Source: Desulfurellaceae bacterium (lineage in GTDB: Bacteria; Desulfobacterota; Binatia; Bin18). From it: 37,060 nt of DNA. Positions 33,256-37,060 of the stretch are shown here, in pieces. Within the stretch, counting starts at the first letter, position 1; each line of letters starts with the position of its first letter. Where the stretch lies: NCBI GenBank assembly GCA_021296095.1, contig JAGWBB010000042.1, positions 1-37,060 of the forward strand, in the 5' to 3' direction. The position numbers and the translations under genes are program-made. The notes beneath the pieces were generated by a model. The model did not search any database and had not been told where the DNA came from. It saw only the letters and a list, made by a program, of their open reading frames with translations.

Positions 33256-33350
33256 GTAGGTTGGATTAGCGAAGCGTAATCCAACATCCCAGCGGAACGC
33301 CCCGTGTCGGCTTGCGCTCCGCTAAGCCGACCCACCACTACGTGGGTGGA
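33256..33350. repeat. Three consecutive palindromes (REP-like)
   Basis: GTTGGATTA/TAATCCAAC (33260-33268 and 33277-33285), GTCGGCTT/AAGCCGAC (33306-33313 and 33324-33331) and CCCAC/GTGGG (33331-33335 and 33342-33346) follow one another in the gap between the DUF6575-like gene and the Shedu gene. The first resembles the GTAGGTTGG-type palindromes common in intergenic DNA. They could also act as transcript 3' ends. Confidence 0.65.
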
Positions 33351-33354
33351 TACG

Positions 33355-34749
33355 TCATTCCCGTAGGAAGTCATAAAGCTGTTCCAGCCTTTTTAGCAAT
33401 TCATCGAAAGTGACGATTTCAACGTCCTTGGAATTTCCACGGAAAAACTCGAATGACTTCAACTGGTCTTCGTCTGACGGCACCCTCCCAATAATCAGAC
33501 AGCAGTGAACCGAGTATGACTCGATGTCATAAATTCGACTGTTATTTTTAATTTGCGCGATTTGGCCCTCGAACTGATACTTCTGATCAAGCACCTGGTT
33601 GATTGACCCAGATAACGCTACTGACGGTGTGTAGACCCCTTCGCGGTACGGAGTCCCATTGAGAAGTTTCGCCTGTGGGGTCTTGATTTCTATGATCGCC
33701 GCGTTGTTGGTCAGGCTGTTCTTGACCAGAAAATCGGTGATCTTCCCGCCTGAACCGGAAAACTTGCGGCCACCGACCGAAGCCTGATCCTGGACCTTGA
33801 TGGCCGGATAACCGAACGCTTGATTCAGAATGAACGGATTCTGGTTGAAAAAGGCCTGCCAGTGGCTTTCGTCAAGTTTCTGGCAGAGCATTTCTTTGTA
33901 ACGCTTAATCAGGTTTTCGAGCGTCACCAGCTCAATGTCGCTTTGCAGCTTGGCAAGCTTGTCGGGATGCTTCTCGGCAATATCCTTGGCGTGGTCACTC
34001 ACCACGCGGAGTACCGCATTTTGGTCGTCTTCTGAAAGAGGCTCTTTACCTTCCGCTGCGGCCGTTAAGAGTTTGCGGTAAGGATGCCTCCCGGTCTTAG
34101 CAGTCTTGGTGGGTAATCCGAGACGCTTAGCCAGAATGTTGTAAGCGGCTACTTTTTTGACCGAGTATGCAGCGTTCCGGGTGTGCTGAGCGACCTTGTT
34201 TAGCTCCAACCTCAGCTCCTCAAAATCCTCTTCGGCAATATTGAAGACTCGGCCCCTGGACGTTATCCCGGTCTGACGTTTGCTCGAAATCACAATCTCG
34301 GTGCAGTCGGAGAGTGATTGTACGGCGTCTATAATGGAGTAGTAAGGCCTGGCTAGGCCAAGGCCATATGCATAGTCCTTGGTGAAGGTCGAAGGGAGGT
34401 CCTGCAACATTGCTCGAACCTCTTCGGATGTTTCGGGTACGGTTTGGTCGAAATCCAGATAAGAGCTATCCGGGCACTCAAGCGTGATGCACTTAACCTT
34501 GCTGTATTTTGATTTTAAGAATCTATCGTGAAGGCTAAGAGTATAGAGTGTTCTAATGGGATAGATCGTGAGAGATCGCTCCTTACCGTTGATGAGCAAT
34601 AGCTTGGTCCTATGCTCGCCCACCTCACCCGAGTCCAGGCGTGCATGCTCTGGAGGGACGAAATATACCTTCGCGATATTAGGGCGAATCTTCTTCACTC
34701 TCAGAAAGCCATCACGCTTAGGATCATGGGGCACCTGGATCCGAGGCAT
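33355..34749 (-). CDS. Shedu anti-phage nuclease (SduA, DUF4263)
   Basis: A 464-residue protein. Residues 290-390 are the DUF4263 nuclease: DESHWQAFFNQNPFIL, then ITDF with D339, IIEIKTP with E354 and K356 (a PD-(D/E)XK site), and YREGVYTPSVALSGSINQVL. Single-gene Shedu systems protect bacteria from phage by DNA cleavage; the N-terminal 280 residues are probably the sensing part. Its ATG overlaps the hsdS stop by one base (TGATG), so it is made from the hsdS transcript. Catalytic residues look intact. Confidence 0.85.
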   Translation of the reverse strand: MPRIQVPHDPKRDGFLRVKKIRPNIAKVYFVPPEHARLDSGEVGEHRTKLLLINGKERSLTIYPIRTLYTLSLHDRFLKSKYSKVKCITLECPDSSYLDFDQTVPETSEEVRAMLQDLPSTFTKDYAYGLGLARPYYSIIDAVQSLSDCTEIVISSKRQTGITSRGRVFNIAEEDFEELRLELNKVAQHTRNAAYSVKKVAAYNILAKRLGLPTKTAKTGRHPYRKLLTAAAEGKEPLSEDDQNAVLRVVSDHAKDIAEKHPDKLAKLQSDIELVTLENLIKRYKEMLCQKLDESHWQAFFNQNPFILNQAFGYPAIKVQDQASVGGRKFSGSGGKITDFLVKNSLTNNAAIIEIKTPQAKLLNGTPYREGVYTPSVALSGSINQVLDQKYQFEGQIAQIKNNSRIYDIESYSVHCCLIIGRVPSDEDQLKSFEFFRGNSKDVEIVTFDELLKRLEQLYDFLRE

Positions 34750-35945
34750 CAGTTTTCCTCCACTTTAACCCGCCATTCGCCGGTGAGCAGCTTTTGCATC
34801 AGGCCGCGTTTCTGGCGCGTGAGAGTGTCAAGTTCGGTTTCGCGGAGGGCAATCTCACGGTCGGCCACGGCGAGGACCTCTGCGATCTCATCCTGTCGGT
34901 CACGCTGCGGAAGTTTTACCGGGGATGCCAGAAAATCGTCTGGCGCAATCCGACGCGCCTTGCGCTGGCCACGGGCAAGGTGAAGCTGGGCCGTGTAATA
35001 GGCAGGGCGCGTGAGATACTCGATTAACCACTTCGGGTTGACGTGTTCGCTGATATCGAAGGCCGGCAGGTCCAAGCTCGATTCGTAGCCTCGAAGCGAT
35101 TCAGGAACAAGGGCGAACGCGCCATTCAAGAAATCAAGCTTGCTGTAGATCAGTTGACCAGGAGAGCGGCGATAGTAACGGGTTTTCGTACTCCCGTCTC
35201 GTTTGTCGCTCTTTGGCACGGCTCCCTTTCCGTAGAGTTTTACCGTGATCTTTCGGGCTGACGCACCGTCTGAACCAAGAATGCGGCTTTCTGTGAGAAA
35301 TTCGCCAAAAACGGTGGGCCGTCCGCCGAGGACGGCTTCAGTAATCAGTTTGGTTCGTAGCGCTTCACGACGGGCGTTCAGCGCTGTTGCAAGTTTTGTT
35401 GCGGCCTCAATCGCCTCGTCCCAGGTCCGCAGGATTTCGGCAATTTTGCGCTGTTCGGGGAGCGAGGGAAGAAGAACGGGAAACTCCTTGAGTTGTGTCG
35501 AATTGATACTCGCAAGATTCGTGCTCTGCTTTGACGAGAGCTGAAAATAGCGCCGTCCATACCCGGAGGCGGCCTGATACGCGAGAAATTCGGGCAGCAA
35601 CAAAGATGCCTTCGGACGAACAGCAAAAATATGATTCTGGTGTAAGCAGGGCGTAATCTGACCTTGCCAGACCGTTCCCCTCCCCAACTTGTCGAAGTCG
35701 CCGCCCTCCGTGAACAGGACATCGCCATCCCGAAGGCTGTACCTCTCGACCTCAGCCTGTTCGACCGCAATTTCCTTGATTACCGAAAGATCAACATACC
35801 CGTCCTGGACATTCGCAACACGCAGATAAGGCAGGGAAATAGGCGAACCATTCACGCGCTTGCCTTTGGCAAGGCCGGTCTGAACATCGGATAGCAAGGA
35901 GAGCGGAACCTTCCGCCAATCTTTGGGAAGTTCTGGGCTACGCAC
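34749..35945 (-). CDS. hsdS: Type I restriction-modification specificity subunit HsdS
   Basis: 398 residues with the usual double layout: a first target-recognition domain (10-160), a conserved helix (LPSLPEQRKIAEIL onward), a second target-recognition domain (200-345), and a second helix ending LMQKLLTGEWRVKVEEN. It would direct HsdM/HsdR to a bipartite DNA site. GTG start 6 bp after AAGGAG. Unusually, no hsdM precedes it; a truncated HicB gene does, and a Shedu gene follows with a one-base overlap. Confidence 0.92.
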   Translation of the reverse strand: MRSPELPKDWRKVPLSLLSDVQTGLAKGKRVNGSPISLPYLRVANVQDGYVDLSVIKEIAVEQAEVERYSLRDGDVLFTEGGDFDKLGRGTVWQGQITPCLHQNHIFAVRPKASLLLPEFLAYQAASGYGRRYFQLSSKQSTNLASINSTQLKEFPVLLPSLPEQRKIAEILRTWDEAIEAATKLATALNARREALRTKLITEAVLGGRPTVFGEFLTESRILGSDGASARKITVKLYGKGAVPKSDKRDGSTKTRYYRRSPGQLIYSKLDFLNGAFALVPESLRGYESSLDLPAFDISEHVNPKWLIEYLTRPAYYTAQLHLARGQRKARRIAPDDFLASPVKLPQRDRQDEIAEVLAVADREIALRETELDTLTRQKRGLMQKLLTGEWRVKVEEN

Positions 35946-35989
35946 ATCTACTCCTTCTCTTCCATCCCTTCCCGGTCGTGGCGCTCAAC

Positions 35990-36211
35990 TCAGCCCGCAC
36001 TATCAAGCGCTCCGGGTTCAACGCCGTCCTCTCGACACATGGCGAGAAATACCTTGAGGGACGCCTCGCCCTCGGCTTTCAGACCTGCGATATCCCGTGC
36101 GTAGAAATCCGCCCCGCCGTTCAAACCGACGAATTCACCCCGGAACATGTCGATGCCGGGGTCGAATTGAATGAGCGCCCAGTATCCGTTGATCTCCGTC
36201 ATGTTTTTCAT
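35990..36211 (-). pseudogene. HicB-family antitoxin lacking its DNA-binding end
   Basis: 73 residues: MKNMTEINGYWALIQFD, then MFRGEFVGLNGGADFYARDIAGL and EGEASLKVFLAMCRE, the HicB toxin-masking fold. HicB proteins normally continue with an arc-type helix motif of about 40 residues for DNA binding. Here the frame ends at GVEPGALDSAG, 44 bp before hsdS. The 3' part seems to have been replaced when hsdS arrived. GGAG precedes the ATG at 36211. No HicA gene is adjacent. Confidence 0.75.
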
Positions 36212-36263
36212 GGTTGTACTCCATTGCGCCTCAGACATTCACGACTATGAGAATACGCCGGAA

Positions 36264-36421
36264 TCTGACCCCTATCTGACCCCTATTTAAGGCACCCAGG
36301 GGTCTTATTCACCTCTCCCAGCTTCGGATACGTCTCAGCCGTCACCCCCGGCTCCTCCAAACGTAGGTCAGCTACTCACGTTCGTTGAAGGACACAATTG
36401 TCTCCGCAGCGCGGAGACAAT
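36264..36421. repeat. Tandem 11-mer and 25-bp palindrome upstream of the HicB remnant
   Basis: TCTGACCCCTA occurs twice in tandem near 36264-36286. GACCCCT/AGGGGTC (ending 36304) can form a 7-bp stem. ATTGTCTCCGC (36397-36407) and GCGGAGACAAT (36411-36421) are a perfect 11-bp inverted repeat around AGC. The 36240-36470 gap holds no credible gene; these repeats are all I see in it. Confidence 0.6.
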
Positions 36422-36471
36422 CTGCGCACCATTTCGCTTTTTAGCCATCAGCCATCAACTCCTTTCCCTCA

Positions 36472-36510
36472 CTATCTACCCGTCAGCAGCTTTTGTACCA
36501 GGCTGCGCCT
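36472..36510 (-). pseudogene. hsdS 3'-end fragment (tail copy 2)
   Basis: On the minus strand one frame reads RRSLVQKLLTGR-stop, matching the KRxLMQKLLTGEW ending of hsdS. The DNA aligns with the tails at 32700 and 34790 around CAGCAGCTTTTG (plus strand), more diverged than they are. It is fused in another frame to the VapC fragment upstream, whose last ten codons run through it. Confidence 0.6.
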
Positions 36511-36704
36511 CTAAGGAGCAGTTGCCGCTTGCGCGCCCCATCCGATATCCGGGCCACCCTGTAACGCAGTTCGTGGAGGATCGGGGCCGCCGTGCATATC
36601 TCGTGGCGATATACTTGCAGGCGTGACCGGACTTCGCCGTCAGGGTGCCGCCGGGTAGGTTCGGACAGGATGTTGCTGTCGAGCAGGTCATTCAATCCGG
36701 CCAT
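36483..36704 (-). pseudogene. VapC-type PIN toxin, N-terminal fragment
   Basis: The frame from the ATG at 36704 reads MAGLNDLLDSNILSEPTRR, then ICTAAPILHELRYRVARI. This is a PIN start with the first Asp and the conserved Glu (HEL). Standalone PIN toxins have about 130-140 residues; this one stops after about 73, having run into the hsdS tail, and the later Asp residues are lost. It should be inactive. The antitoxin gene upstream overlaps it by 13 bp. Confidence 0.75.
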
Positions 36705-36841
36705 GAGAACTCCGGCGCCGGGCGCCGGTCCCGCCACCCGTCCACTTCGTCAGGCGTCAACTCCGGCCAGTCGAAGCCGGCTTGCGCGCGCCAGTCCTCA
36801 ACCGCTTGCCAGAAATCCTTAGCAACGGATATTTCCAGCAT
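36692..36841 (-). CDS. Small antitoxin-like protein paired with the VapC fragment
   Basis: 49 residues starting MLEISVAKDFWQAVEDWRAQ and ending with an acidic/aromatic tail (PEFSWPD). AGGAGG lies 7 bp before the ATG at 36841. It overlaps the PIN fragment by 13 bp, the usual antitoxin-first arrangement, and a palindrome lies upstream. The type of antitoxin is not one I can name. It may persist after the loss of its toxin. Confidence 0.6.
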   Translation of the reverse strand: MLEISVAKDFWQAVEDWRAQAGFDWPELTPDEVDGWRDRRPAPEFSWPD

Positions 36842-36862
36842 GACTTTCACCTCCTGGCCATG

Positions 36863-36876
36863 AATATGGCCATATT
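36863..36876. promoter_or_regulatory. 14-bp palindrome, likely operator of the small antitoxin
   Basis: AATATGGCCATATT is a perfect palindrome, 21 bp upstream of the antitoxin ATG and just before its ribosome site. Its position fits autorepression of a toxin-antitoxin pair. Confidence 0.5.
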
Positions 36877-36927
36877 GACCCATTCTCGCCATCACTGTAA
36901 ACGGCACATTTCAGAGGAGATTCACGT

Positions 36928-37060
36928 CGCAGAGGGTCTTTGAGCGAAATCAGGGCCAGGCTATGCGTCCAACTCCATTGTCGTACCAGCGATACGACAA
37001 TCTCTTTTTCGCCTTCGGTCCGTTCACTCTCCGCCATCGACAGAACTGGATGCCGGGCCA
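36928..37060 (-). pseudogene. DUF1016-like fragment at the right edge
   Basis: The minus-strand frame is open from the window edge and reads VLSMAESERTEGEKEIVVSL, then VRQWSWTHSLALISLKDPLRRE. The WSWTH...LKDPLRRE part is the end of the DUF1016 N-terminal domain, which normally goes on FYAEMC. Here it leaves homology after RRE (SPLKCAVYSD), so the gene is broken. It is a different piece from the DUF1016 remnant at 31753. The 5' part lies outside the window. Confidence 0.55.

Noticed and set aside
36977-37001. Perfect 9-bp inverted repeat ATTGTCGTA/TACGACAAT followed by a T-rich stretch
   Set aside because: It lies inside the DUF1016-like fragment and encodes conserved residues (IVVSLVRQ), so it is probably a coding coincidence rather than a terminator.

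Overview
The window comes from a GC-rich bacterial chromosome. An ihfB-like gene beside rpsA and the order pheA-hisC-tyrA-aroA-cmk-rpsA recall Proteobacteria. A cofC gene plus a predicted F420-type luciferase-like oxidoreductase suggest a coenzyme F420 user. My best guess is an uncultured deltaproteobacterium-like, Tectomicrobia or Binatota lineage; this is inferred from gene content only.

Left third (1-14.1 kb): the end of a HAD hydrolase and a ferritin-like gene on the plus strand face a long minus-strand run. Read 5' to 3', that run is cofC, miaA, accA, pheA, hisC, tyrA, aroA, cmk, rpsA, ihfB, a MoxR-type AAA+ ATPase and a VWA protein. Most neighbours overlap or are separated by fewer than 15 bp. 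It is a form of the aromatic amino acid / rpsA mixed-function supraoperon, with an F420 gene at its head and a chelatase-like ATPase/VWA pair at its tail.

Middle (14.1-26.4 kb): a plus-strand unit (SCP2-type thiolase, rsmD, coaD, aminotransferase) has a visible promoter and an 11-bp inverted repeat in its leader. After it come a minus-strand luciferase-like monooxygenase, a HicA-like gene, a FitAB/VapBC-type pair whose toxin carries an extra C-terminal domain, and a secreted beta-propeller-like protein. A plus-strand CobW - NIPSNAP - F420-type oxidoreductase - sodium symporter unit ends with a 40-residue membrane peptide and a clear terminator. CobW is split and the NIPSNAP gene is frameshifted.

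Right third (26.4-37.06 kb): a degenerate defence and toxin-antitoxin island on the minus strand. It holds a YgjP-like metalloprotease, a frameshifted type I hsdR, a VapBC pair, a truncated DUF1016 gene, a DUF6575-like gene, a Shedu (DUF4263) nuclease translationally coupled to a complete hsdS, a truncated HicB, a VapC fragment with its antitoxin, and a DUF1016 fragment at the edge. No hsdM is present. The 3' end of hsdS occurs three times, which suggests the island was rearranged by recombination between hsdS copies. Clusters of palindromic repeats lie between the modules. No rRNA, tRNA, CRISPR array or complete insertion sequence was seen.
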